Of a stretch of DNA of 9,742 bases, positions 1 to 6,603 are shown piece after piece. Origin of the DNA: Thiomonas sp. (lineage in GTDB: Bacteria > Pseudomonadota > Gammaproteobacteria > Burkholderiales > Burkholderiaceae); the NCBI GenBank assembly GCA_027443745.1, contig DAIAZB010000062.1, positions 1 through 9,742 of the forward strand. Reading direction: 5' to 3'. Each line of letters begins with the position of its first letter. Positions within the stretch are counted from its first letter, which is position 1. Below the pieces are notes generated by a model that was not told where the DNA came from, made no database searches, and was given only the letters and a program-made list of their open reading frames with translations. The position numbers and the translations under genes were made by a program.

Positions 1-1
1 G

Positions 2-1309
2 ATGGTGCCGCGCATGGCCGGACGCGCACCCGAGGTCGTCGCCGCCGAGGCGGCGCGCTGGAGCCGCTTGGCGTTGGTGGCCTTCGCCGGCGCCGGGCTC
101 GCGAGTTGGCTGCTGCAGGCTCCCATCACCCATTGGCTGGCCCCCGGGCTGGCGGGGGTCGACGCCCGACTGGCCGCCCATACCCTGGGGCTGGCGGCAC
201 TGGTGGCGCTGCCGGCCGGTGCGGTCGCCATGGTCGGTGCCGCCGCACTGCAGGCACAAGGGCGCCTGCAGTGGCAATACGCCGGGAATGTGGTGTTCAA
301 CCTGGTGCTCATCGCCGGGCTGTTGCTGGCCGCGCACCTGCACGAATTCAACTGGATTGCCGCCAGCATCGCCGCCGCCGCAGTCGCCAGGTGGGCGCTG
401 ATGCGGCGCGTTGCCCACTTGTCACGGGCACCATCGGCAAACTCGCCTTGGTGGCCCGACGCGAGCGGACTGCATGCTGCCGCACTGGCGTTGGCAGCCT
501 CCGGCCTGACGGTGCTCTACACCCTGTCCGCGCGTGCCTTCGCATCGAGCGCCGGGCCTGGACGCCTGGGAGTTTTCCATTACGCCCAGCGCATCGGCGA
601 GTTGCCACTGCACACCCTGTTCGCCGTGGCTGCAGCCCTCGCGCTGGCCCGCTTGTCGGCCGCAGAGGCTGCTGGAGATGCGGCGGGTGCGCGTCTGCGC
701 GGGCGGCAGTGGATGCAGTCCATGCTGCTGCTGGCGGCGTTGCTGGGCGCCTGCGGCATGCTTGCCGCCCCGCTGGGCGTGCGCCTGGTGTTTGGCTGGG
801 GGCAGATGCATGCGGCCGATCAGGCTGAGGTGGTGCAATCCATGCGCTGGATTCTGGCGTTGTTACCGCTGCAGGCGGCGCAACTGGTGCTGGCGGCGAG
901 GCTCAACAGCCACCGCCGCATCGCCGATCAGGTGCTGGGCTATGGCTGCGGGCTGCTGGCGCTGCTCGCCGTTGGATGGTGGCTGCCCGACGTCTGGTGG
1001 CGGGCATTGGCTGCCTATGGCGCGGCATACCTGGTGGCCACCACCGTGCTGTGGCAACGCCTGGGCTCCCGCACCGACGATTTCGAGTGGCGCAACGGCG
1101 GCCTGCTGCTGGCCTCCCTGGCACTGCTGGGCGCCCTGGGCGGGCTGCTGGGCGCCGCACCCGCATGGGCATCGGGTGTGTTGCCCCTGGCGCTACCCGC
1201 CGTGCTCGCAGGGCTGGTGTTTGCCGCAGGTTTGGCCGTGTTGCTGCGTTGGGACACTCTGGGTTCGGAGGTCGGCCGCAAGCTGTTGCGCCGTTACACT
1301 CGACGCTGA
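2..1309 (+). CDS. MurJ/MviN-type lipid-linked glycan flippase (5' partial)
   Basis: This is an integral inner-membrane protein that probably flips an undecaprenyl-linked intermediate across the cytoplasmic membrane. The visible 435 residues are almost entirely alternating hydrophobic helices, roughly eleven, separated by short Arg-rich loops. The order fits the MOP-superfamily MurJ/MviN fold. A MurJ-like stretch is visible around residues 190-220 (YAQRIGELPLHTLF followed by ALARLS), corresponding to the Y-A-x-R-hydrophobic-LP region of MurJ. MurJ proteins are usually about 500 residues and the reading frame is open to the window edge, so the methionine at base 2 is probably internal and some 45-70 N-terminal residues are missing. 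The stop is TGA at 1307-1309, 24 bases before the next gene. Its glycan-locus setting suggests export of the locus product and not the housekeeping lipid II role, but that is inference. A Wzx-type flippase is the main alternative. Confidence 0.82.
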   Translation: MVPRMAGRAPEVVAAEAARWSRLALVAFAGAGLASWLLQAPITHWLAPGLAGVDARLAAHTLGLAALVALPAGAVAMVGAAALQAQGRLQWQYAGNVVFNLVLIAGLLLAAHLHEFNWIAASIAAAAVARWALMRRVAHLSRAPSANSPWWPDASGLHAAALALAASGLTVLYTLSARAFASSAGPGRLGVFHYAQRIGELPLHTLFAVAAALALARLSAAEAAGDAAGARLRGRQWMQSMLLLAALLGACGMLAAPLGVRLVFGWGQMHAADQAEVVQSMRWILALLPLQAAQLVLAARLNSHRRIADQVLGYGCGLLALLAVGWWLPDVWWRALAAYGAAYLVATTVLWQRLGSRTDDFEWRNGGLLLASLALLGALGGLLGAAPAWASGVLPLALPAVLAGLVFAAGLAVLLRWDTLGSEVGRKLLRRYTRR

Positions 1310-1333
1310 CGCAAACAGCCGAATCTCCCCCAG

Positions 1334-2218
1334 ATGGACTGGATTCAGATCACCAACAACCCTGAATTCGCAGCCTTGGCCCAGGACTGCGGAGTGGGCC
1401 GCATCATGGTGGATCTGGAGCGACTGGGCAAGCAGGCGCGCCAAGGCGGACTCGGCACGTTCATCTCCGACCATCGCCCCGAAGACATCGCCCGCGTACG
1501 CGCGGCGGTACCGGCAGCCGATCTGATCGTGCGCGTCAATCCGCTGCACGCCGGCAGCAGCGACGAAATCGAGCAGGCCATCGCAGCGGGGGCCGACACC
1601 CTGATGCTGCCGATGTTCGAGCAACGCACTGCTCTACAGACCTTCTTGCGCCACATCGCGGGCCGCGCTCGCGGCATGGCTCTGCTGGAAACCCGCGCGG
1701 CGCTGGAATCGCTGCCCGCCTGGGCGGCCTTGCCAGGGCTGGATGAAATCTATGTCGGCTTGAATGACCTGCATCGCCAACTCGGCGCGCGCTTCATGTT
1801 CGAACCTTTGGGCAATGGCATGGTCGAGCGCGTGGCGCGGACCGCCCATGCGGCTGGCAAGCGCTTTGGCTTCGGCGGCATCGCACGGCTGGACGAAGGC
1901 ATGCTGCCGGGCCGGGTGGTGCTGGCCGAACACCTGCGCCTGGGTTCCAGCAGCGTGATTCTGTCGCGCACATTCAACCGCGAAATGTTTGAGGGCGTGC
2001 CGAAACACGGCCACGCCCAGGCAGGGCTGGGGTGGCAAGCCGTCTACCGCCGCGAAATTGCGCGACTGCGGCACGCGGCGCACGTGTTGGCCACACGCAC
2101 GCCGGATGAAGTGGAGAGCGATCGCCTGCTGGCCTGCGACCTGATCGGCAAGGCTGCCGCCATCTTGAGCGAGCCGGTGCCGACAGCCGCACAGCCGCAA
2201 CAAGCGTCGACCGCTTGA
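1334..2218 (+). CDS. HpcH/HpaI aldolase/citrate lyase family protein
   Basis: This is a TIM-barrel protein of the HpcH/HpaI class II aldolase family, which cleaves or forms C-C bonds with pyruvate-type donors using a divalent metal. The 294 residues carry the family marks: an Arg at the end of a strand (R67 in LIVRVNP), a putative metal ligand Glu (E119 in ALLETR), and Asp in the GLND motif (D145), followed by the G-F-G-G-I region near 178-183. The usual length is about 250-300 residues, so the gene looks intact. The ATG at 1334 was chosen because it begins directly with a typical first strand; no good Shine-Dalgarno is visible. The C-terminal 60 or so residues, rich in Arg and Ala, are less conserved in character. 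The substrate is unknown. Between a flippase and a phosphoglycosyl transferase it probably serves the glycan pathway, for example by making or trimming a keto-acid-derived sugar or substituent; this is inference. Confidence 0.85.
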   Translation: MDWIQITNNPEFAALAQDCGVGRIMVDLERLGKQARQGGLGTFISDHRPEDIARVRAAVPAADLIVRVNPLHAGSSDEIEQAIAAGADTLMLPMFEQRTALQTFLRHIAGRARGMALLETRAALESLPAWAALPGLDEIYVGLNDLHRQLGARFMFEPLGNGMVERVARTAHAAGKRFGFGGIARLDEGMLPGRVVLAEHLRLGSSSVILSRTFNREMFEGVPKHGHAQAGLGWQAVYRREIARLRHAAHVLATRTPDEVESDRLLACDLIGKAAAILSEPVPTAAQPQQASTA

Positions 2219-2250
2219 ACACTTGGCCTCGCTCGGTCGGATTCCATCCG

Positions 2251-2278
2251 GCGCGGCTGCGCACGCAGCGCTGCCGCG
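2251..2278. other. GC-rich imperfect hairpin in intergenic gap
   Basis: The 78-base gap between the aldolase and sugar transferase genes can fold with CGCGGC (2252-2257) pairing GCCGCG (2273-2278), an inner TGCG/CGCA stem and a 2-base loop, leaving a 5-base bulge. No T-run follows, so it is not a convincing intrinsic terminator. It may be a structured leader of the next gene or chance in GC-rich DNA. Confidence 0.25.
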
Positions 2279-2296
2279 ACAGGGGCTGATTTCCCC

Positions 2297-2851
2297 ATGA
2301 AGCGCCTGTTCGACCTCGCCATCGCCGTACCTGCCGCCTTGCTGCTGGCGCTGCCCATGGCCGTGGTGGCCGCGGCGGTCTGGCTCGACAGCGGGCGCCC
2401 GGTGCTGTTCGGCCAGGTGCGCGTGGGACTTGGCGGCCGCCCTTTCAAGATTCTGAAATTCCGCAGCATGGTGGTGGATGCCGAGCGCCTGGGGCCACAG
2501 CGCACCGCCAGCGGGGACCCGCGCATCACCCGCGTCGGACGCGTCTTGCGGCGCACCAGCCTGGACGAGTTGCCCCAGCTCATCAACGTGCTGCGCGGTG
2601 ACATGAGCCTGGTCGGCCCGCGTCCCGACGTGCCGGCGCAGGCAGCCGACTACACGCCCGCCGACTGGGCCGCGCGCTGCAGCGTGCGCCCCGGCATCAC
2701 CGGCCTGGCCCAGGCGCTCTACCGTTCGCACGCCACAACGCAGCAACGCCTGCAAGCCGATCTGGACTATGTGCGCCGCCACAGCGTGCGGCGTGACCTG
2801 CACATCATCGGGTTGACGGCAAGGCAACTCTTTCGCGCCAGCGGCAACTGA
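2297..2851 (+). CDS. PglC-type phosphoglycosyl transferase (initiating sugar transferase)
   Basis: This is a monotopic membrane enzyme that transfers a sugar-1-phosphate from a UDP-sugar to undecaprenyl phosphate, the first committed step of lipid-linked glycan assembly on the cytoplasmic face. The 184 residues match the minimal bacterial sugar transferase domain: an N-terminal re-entrant hydrophobic helix (about residues 5-30), KFRSM (54-58), the catalytic Asp-Glu pair D90-E91 in SLDELPQL, GDMSLVGPRP (101-110) and RPGITG (131-136). Its size matches small PglC-type enzymes and not the larger WbaP/WcaJ proteins with extra N-terminal helices. The ATG at 2297 precedes the standard MKRLFDL start, and GGGG about 12 bases upstream is a weak ribosome site. 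Family assignment is firm; the sugar (for example a GlcNAc or di-N-acetyl-bacillosamine derivative) is not determined. Confidence 0.95.
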   Translation: MKRLFDLAIAVPAALLLALPMAVVAAAVWLDSGRPVLFGQVRVGLGGRPFKILKFRSMVVDAERLGPQRTASGDPRITRVGRVLRRTSLDELPQLINVLRGDMSLVGPRPDVPAQAADYTPADWAARCSVRPGITGLAQALYRSHATTQQRLQADLDYVRRHSVRRDLHIIGLTARQLFRASGN

Positions 2852-2921
2852 GCGCGCCGGGATGGGCCGTGCGGAGTAGGCCGTGTCACCGACAATCGCG
2901 TTTTTCACTTCGGCTTGAACC

Positions 2922-4787
2922 ATGTGCGGCATCTACGGCTATTTCGACCGTTCCGGCAGCAGCCTCGCGGCGCACACGCTGGCAGCGATGGACAGCAGCA
3001 TCGCCCACCGCGGCCCCGACGACAGCGGCGTGTTCGCGGCCAAGGCCGTTGCGATCGGCAACCGCCGCCTGTCCATCATCGACATCGCTGGCGGCCATCA
3101 GCCCTTCGTCAGCGACGACGGACGGATCGCGCTGGTGCAGAACGGCGAAATCTTCAACCACGTGGAGCTGCGCGCCGCACTGCAGCTCCAGGGCGTGCGC
3201 TTCGCCACCGACCATAGCGACACCGAAGTGCTGCTGCGGCTGTATGAGCGCGAAGGGCTGGATTTCCTGCCCCGGCTCAACGGCATGTTCGCCATCGCCC
3301 TCTGGGATGGGCGCGAGCCCGAGAACCCCCGGCTTCATCTGGTGCGCGACCGCATCGGCGTCAAGCCGCTGTTCGTGCAGGACGACGGTCGGCAGGTGCT
3401 GTTCGGTTCCGAAATCAAGGCCATGCTCGCCGCGCAGACGGCCAGGCCCATACTCGATCTGCCTGCGCTGCAGCACTACCTCGCCTACAACTACGTCCCG
3501 CCGCCCTTCACCCTCTTCGCGGGCATCCGCCATGTGATGCCGGGAACGGTGCTCAGCGTCAGCCGCGCCGGCAGCAGCACGCGCCGCTGGTGGAGCCTCG
3601 CCGAGCAGACGCCCGCGCCGCAGGGCTTCGCACAGTGGCAGGAGGAATTCCTTGCCCTGCTCGACGATGCGGTGCGGCTGCGGCTGCGCGCCGACGTGCC
3701 CTTCGGCGCGTTTCTCTCGGGCGGAGTCGATTCCAGCACCATCGTGGCGCTGATGGCCCGGCATGTGCGCGAGCCCGCGCGCACCTTCTGCATCGGCTTT
3801 CCCGACGCCCGCTTCGACGAATCGTCCTACGCCCGCGAAGCCGCACAGCGCTTCGGCGCCACGCACCGCGAACGCATCGTTCAGCCCGACATGCTCGATG
3901 ACTGGGCTCGCGTGCTGTGGCATTGCGACCAGCCGCACGGCGACGCCTCGTTCATGCCCACGCGCGAGGTCTCGCGCCTCGCCGCAGGGCTTGGCCCCCA
4001 CGCTGCGCTGCCCACCGAGGAGGCCATCGCCTTGGGGCGGCCCGGGGGCGCTGGCGTCAAGGTCGTCCTCACCGGCGACGGCGGCGATGAGCTGTTCGCG
4101 GGCTACGACAAATACGCCAGCTTCATGGCGGACCCCGCGCTGCGCGAGCTGCCGGCCGCCGACTTCGCCCGGCACTATGTCGAGCACACCGGCCTGTTCG
4201 GCGAGCAGGCGCGCGCCGCGCTGTTCCAGCCCTGGCTGCGGCAGAGGCTGGCGGGCGTGGACAGCGTGCGCGACGTGGCTGCGCCCTGGTTCGAGCAGGC
4301 CGCGCACTTCGACCGCGTCAACCAGATGCTCCATCTCGACATGATGCTGCTGCTGCCCGGCAACAACCTCGTCAAGCCCGACCGCATGGGCATGTCCGTG
4401 TCGCTCGAGGCGCGCACCCCCTTTCTCGACTGGCGCATGATGGAGTTCGCCTTCCGCGCCGAAGGTCGAACCAAGCTGCACGAGGGCGACAAGAAACACT
4501 GGTTCAAGCGCGCCGTCGAACCGCTGATCGGCGAGGATCTGGCCCATCGCAAGAAGCAGATGTTCACCGTCCCGATCGGCGAGTGGTTCCGCGGCCCGCG
4601 CAAGACCTGGCTGGCTGCGCTGCTGTTCGCGCCGGGGGCGCTGGGCGCCCGGTTGTTCGACATGGCGCGGGTGCGCACACTGTTCGACGACCATGTCTCG
4701 GGTGCCGCCAACCACACCCGCGAACTGCGGGCGCTCGCCGCGCTGGAGTTGTGGGCGCAGCAGTTCGAACCCCGGCTTCCCGCATGA
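2922..4787 (+). CDS. asnB: Asparagine synthase-type glutamine-dependent amidotransferase
   Basis: This is a class II glutamine amidotransferase fused to an ATP-pyrophosphatase synthetase domain. It transfers ammonia from glutamine to an AMP-activated carboxylate. The N-terminal Ntn domain begins MCGIYGYF with the nucleophile Cys2 (which fixes the start at 2922), then R49, NGEI (74-77) and D100. The synthetase half has the P-loop SGGVDSS (266-272) and TGDGGDELFAGY (384-395). About 20 extra residues (roughly 356-377, GLGPHA to GRPGGA) interrupt the usual short stretch just before the GDGGDE loop; they coincide with a palindromic repeat. At 621 residues it is otherwise normal length. It lies 70 bases after the sugar transferase gene and its TGA overlaps the next ATG. 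In glycan loci such enzymes may amidate sugar acids instead of aspartate, so the symbol denotes family and the substrate is inferred. Confidence 0.93.
   Translation: MCGIYGYFDRSGSSLAAHTLAAMDSSIAHRGPDDSGVFAAKAVAIGNRRLSIIDIAGGHQPFVSDDGRIALVQNGEIFNHVELRAALQLQGVRFATDHSDTEVLLRLYEREGLDFLPRLNGMFAIALWDGREPENPRLHLVRDRIGVKPLFVQDDGRQVLFGSEIKAMLAAQTARPILDLPALQHYLAYNYVPPPFTLFAGIRHVMPGTVLSVSRAGSSTRRWWSLAEQTPAPQGFAQWQEEFLALLDDAVRLRLRADVPFGAFLSGGVDSSTIVALMARHVREPARTFCIGFPDARFDESSYAREAAQRFGATHRERIVQPDMLDDWARVLWHCDQPHGDASFMPTREVSRLAAGLGPHAALPTEEAIALGRPGGAGVKVVLTGDGGDELFAGYDKYASFMADPALRELPAADFARHYVEHTGLFGEQARAALFQPWLRQRLAGVDSVRDVAAPWFEQAAHFDRVNQMLHLDMMLLLPGNNLVKPDRMGMSVSLEARTPFLDWRMMEFAFRAEGRTKLHEGDKKHWFKRAVEPLIGEDLAHRKKQMFTVPIGEWFRGPRKTWLAALLFAPGALGARLFDMARVRTLFDDHVSGAANHTRELRALAALELWAQQFEPRLPA
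3987..4055 (+). repeat. Palindromic repeat copy A, inside the amidotransferase gene
   Basis: A stem of 4023-4031 with 4047-4055 (8 of 9 pairs) encloses a 15-base loop at 4032-4046. Its reverse complement, CCCGGGCCGCCCCAA, matches the loop of the three copies in the next gene. Upstream are a CCACCGAGGAGG-type C/G tract (4011-4022) and a run of C at 3995-3999. The second hairpin seen in the other copies is reduced to GGGC-TTG-GCCC (3987-3997) or lost. The copy adds about 20 codons in frame to the host gene. It resembles repeats I recall from Comamonadaceae genomes with CCCCCACGCT at one end and CTTGGGGCGGCCCGG at the other; that comparison is from memory. Confidence 0.75.
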
Positions 4788-6322
4788 GCACTCCACCCCC
4801 TCGGCGCGCGCAAGACAACGCCGGGCCGCCGCAAGTTGTCTTGCCCCCCTCGGAGAGTGGGTTGGGCACAGCCCAACCCAGGGGGCCGTCCCGCATCCTC
4901 GCCGTGGCCTACGGTGGCGGCCATATCGCCATGATGCTGCCCGTGCTGCGCGCCCTGCGCGCCCGGCGGCCCCACTTCACCATCACCCTGCTGGCCTTGA
5001 CCACCGCCGCCCGCGTGGCGCGCGATGCCGGCGAAACCCCGCTGGGCTACGTCGACCTGCTGCCGCTGCTGTCGGCGCAAGAGCAGGAGCAGGCCTTGGC
5101 CCTGGGTCGCGCGCTCCAGCCAGGCAACACCCACCCCGACATTCCCGAGGCCGAGACCGTGGCCTACCTCGGCATCAACGCCTGGGATCTGCAGCGGCAA
5201 CATGGCCCGGAGGCCGCGCAGGCGCTGCTCGACACCAAGGGGCGCCAGGGCTTTTATCCCCTGCGCGTCTTCCGCCGCGTGCTCCAGCACCTGCAGCCCG
5301 ATCTGGTGCTGGCGACCAACTCCCCGCGCAGCGAACAAGCCGTGGTCGATGCCGCGTGCGAAGCGGGCATTCCCAGCCTGGCCTTGCTCGACCTGTTCGC
5401 CTTGGGCACGACGCCCCCGGAAGCCCGCAAGCGGGCTTCACCCCCCGAGGGGGAACAACAGCCTCGGGGCGGCCCGCCGGCTTTTGTCGGCGACGCCTTC
5501 GCCGCCCGCACCCGCTACCCCAGCCGGGTGTGCGTGTTGTCCGAATCGGCGCGCGACAACCTGATCGCCGCCGGATGGCCTGCGGAGCGCATCGCCGTCA
5601 CCGGCAACCCGGCCTTCGACGCCCTCAACGCCCCGCAAACGCGCGCAGCCGGTCTCGCGCTGCGCGAAGTTCTCGGCTGCGCGCAGCAGCATGAGAAAAC
5701 GTCGGGCCGCCCCAAGTTTTCTCATCCCCCTCGGGAAGCGGCCACTGCGCAGCAGCGGTCTCGGGTCGCTCTGATTGTGCTGGCCCTGCAGCCCGAGCCC
5801 CTGCATCACGCCGCGTCGCCCGGCCGCACGGGCGACCCCGCGCTGCCTGAGCGCATTCTCCACGCCAGCATCGCCTGCGTGCGCCAGCACCCCGATTGGC
5901 GGCTCATCGTGCGGCCGCACCCCTCGCAGCCCGCACCCCCACTGCCCGACGATCCGCAGTTCCGCCTGTCCGCCTCCACCGAGGCGCTGCACCCCCTGCT
6001 GCACGCGGCGGACGTGGTGGTCACCGGCACCTCGACGGTCGCCCTCGAAGCCCATCTGGCGGGCACACGCGTGCTGCAACTGCTCGACTCCATCGCCGCG
6101 CCCGCCATGCCTTACCGCGCGCTGGGCGTTGCCGACGCGGCGTGTCACCTGATCGATCTGCCGTTGGCCCTCACCGCGCTGCTCGCCCGGCCCAAGCCCA
6201 GACGCATGGCGACAGCCGCGGGCAACGCGGCAGACCGGGTCTGCGACGAGGCGCTGGCCCTGCTTGCGGCCCACTCCGCTGCAGCACCCGCAACCGACAC
6301 CCGAGCAGGTCCCCACCTATAA
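4784..6322 (+). CDS. GT-B-fold glycosyltransferase or UDP-sugar 2-epimerase-like protein
   Basis: This looks like a two-domain GT-B-fold protein that handles a nucleotide sugar or transfers a glycosyl or glycerophosphoryl group. The first Rossmann domain begins ILAVAYGGGH (GGGH at 44-47); the second holds RPHPS (377-381) and VVVTGTSTVALEA (411-423), reminiscent of UDP-GlcNAc 2-epimerases, PseG/LpxB-like enzymes and CDP-glycerol-type transferases. The paired Glu of true UDP-GlcNAc 2-epimerases is not seen after the TGTST loop. The chosen ATG overlaps the upstream TGA (ATGA), indicating translational coupling; an upstream in-frame ATG at 4583 would lie deep in the amidotransferase gene and was rejected. 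The 512 residues include three low-complexity Pro/Arg/Gln-rich inserts, near 9-33, 213-235 and 303-326, each coinciding with a palindromic repeat and each lying at the N-terminus or in a likely inter-strand loop. It could supply the epimerase step for nonulosonate synthesis or be a transferase; I cannot decide. Confidence 0.8.
   Translation: MSTPPPRRAQDNAGPPQVVLPPSESGLGTAQPRGPSRILAVAYGGGHIAMMLPVLRALRARRPHFTITLLALTTAARVARDAGETPLGYVDLLPLLSAQEQEQALALGRALQPGNTHPDIPEAETVAYLGINAWDLQRQHGPEAAQALLDTKGRQGFYPLRVFRRVLQHLQPDLVLATNSPRSEQAVVDAACEAGIPSLALLDLFALGTTPPEARKRASPPEGEQQPRGGPPAFVGDAFAARTRYPSRVCVLSESARDNLIAAGWPAERIAVTGNPAFDALNAPQTRAAGLALREVLGCAQQHEKTSGRPKFSHPPREAATAQQRSRVALIVLALQPEPLHHAASPGRTGDPALPERILHASIACVRQHPDWRLIVRPHPSQPAPPLPDDPQFRLSASTEALHPLLHAADVVVTGTSTVALEAHLAGTRVLQLLDSIAAPAMPYRALGVADAACHLIDLPLALTALLARPKPRRMATAAGNAADRVCDEALALLAAHSAAAPATDTRAGPHL
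4810..4880 (-). repeat. Palindromic repeat copy B, 5' end of the GT-B gene
   Basis: Hairpin 1 is a perfect 10-bp stem, GCAAGACAAC (4810-4819) with GTTGTCTTGC (4835-4844), enclosing the 15-base loop GCCGGGCCGCCGCAA. After CCCCCTCGGAGAG comes hairpin 2, a perfect 10-bp stem TGGGTTGGGC (4858-4867) with GCCCAACCCA (4871-4880) around ACA. The strand is given relative to copies A and C, which lie in the opposite orientation. It occupies codons of about residues 9-33, before the first recognisable strand of the host protein. Confidence 0.85.
5420..5487 (+). repeat. Palindromic repeat copy C, middle of the GT-B gene
   Basis: Hairpin 2 comes first: a perfect 9-bp stem GAAGCCCGC (5420-5428) with GCGGGCTTC (5431-5439) around AA. 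After CCCCCCGAGGGGG comes hairpin 1, ACAACAGCC (5455-5463) with GGCTTTTGT (5479-5487), 8 of 9 pairs, enclosing 15 bases (5464-5478). The loop's reverse complement, GGCGGGCCGCCCCGA, matches the family consensus. It encodes about residues 213-235 of the host, between FALGTTP and the RVCVLSE strand. Confidence 0.83.
5691..5760 (-). repeat. Palindromic repeat copy D, 3' half of the GT-B gene
   Basis: Hairpin 1 is a perfect 10-bp stem, ATGAGAAAAC (5691-5700) with GTTTTCTCAT (5716-5725), enclosing the 15-base loop GTCGGGCCGCCCCAA. A CCCCCTCGGGAAGC spacer follows, then an imperfect hairpin 2, GGCCACTGC (5740-5748) with GCAGCGGTC (5752-5760), around GCA with one mismatch and one G-T pair. Stem, loop and spacer lengths match copy B almost base for base although the stem sequences differ. 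It encodes about residues 303-326, just before the VALIVLAL strand that opens the second Rossmann domain. Confidence 0.85.
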
Positions 6323-6323
6323 T
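6294..6323 (+). promoter_or_regulatory. Probable sigma-70 promoter of the Phd/VapC pair
   Basis: A perfect TATAAT (6318-6323) lies 35 bases before the antitoxin ATG, with a weak -35 match CCGACA (6294-6299) at 18-base spacing. The -10 box overlaps the TAA stop of the GT-B gene (6320-6322), so the toxin-antitoxin pair has its own start of transcription inside the operon. In such GC-rich DNA a perfect TATAAT is unlikely to be chance. Confidence 0.65.
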
Positions 6324-6324
6324 C

Positions 6325-6343
6325 TGTACATCGTTTCTGTACA
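6325..6343. promoter_or_regulatory. Probable antitoxin operator (paired TGTACA boxes)
   Basis: Two copies of the self-complementary hexamer TGTACA (6325-6330 and 6338-6343), each followed by T, are spaced 13 bases apart directly downstream of the -10 box and upstream of the antitoxin ATG. Phd/YefM antitoxins autoregulate by binding palindromes at such positions, so this is a natural operator candidate; binding itself is inferred. Confidence 0.6.
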
Positions 6344-6357
6344 TTTTTGGGCTGGAC

Positions 6358-6603
6358 ATGATCACCATTTCGCTCAGTGCCCTGCGCAGCAACCTGCCGT
6401 CCCTGGTGCGCCGGGCGCAGCAGGGCGAGCGCATCGCCATCACCGTGCACGGAAAACCCGTGGCCGAGCTCGGCCCCAACCGCATCCCCGGTCAGCGTGA
6501 GGCCGCGCTGCAGCGTCTTGCCGCGCAGCGCGGAACCGTGATCACGGGCGATGTGCTGGCGCCGCTGGCCGACCCCTGGAGTGCCGATGCCGATCATTTG
6601 TGA
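6358..6603 (+). CDS. Phd/YefM-family antitoxin
   Basis: This 81-residue protein is the antitoxin of a type II pair and is expected to bind and inhibit the downstream PIN toxin and to repress its own promoter. The N-terminal half shows the Phd/YefM DNA-binding fold pattern: ISLSALRSNLPSLVRRAQQGE (about residues 4-24), then a strand with IAITVHGKPVAELGP (25-39), closely matching the family's V-I-T-x-x-G-K-P-V-A signature. The acidic, disordered-looking C-terminus (ADPWSADADHL) would be the toxin-binding tail. The ATG at 6358 follows the operator region; a Shine-Dalgarno is weak. Its last 17 bases overlap the toxin gene, the normal arrangement for translational coupling. It is embedded between glycan genes on the same strand. 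VapB of another DNA-binding class is less likely given the Phd signature. Confidence 0.9.
   Translation: MITISLSALRSNLPSLVRRAQQGERIAITVHGKPVAELGPNRIPGQREAALQRLAAQRGTVITGDVLAPLADPWSADADHL

Noticed and set aside
2868..2896. Possible promoter with GACAAT before the amidotransferase
   Set aside because: No acceptable -35 sequence is present at 16-18 bases upstream, so a single 5-of-6 -10 match is not enough.
1634..2932. Long open frame of 432 codons on the - strand
   Set aside because: It runs antisense to the aldolase and sugar transferase genes, has His/Gln/Ala-rich composition with no motif, and is the usual mirror frame of GC-rich coding DNA.
4583..4783. Upstream start that would add 67 residues to the GT-B protein
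   Set aside because: It lies wholly within the amidotransferase 3' end in another frame; the ATGA overlap at 4784 is the typical operon start.
2886..4796. Open frame of 636 codons on the - strand
   Set aside because: It exactly mirrors the amidotransferase gene, whose catalytic motifs are clear; the antisense product has no recognisable domain.
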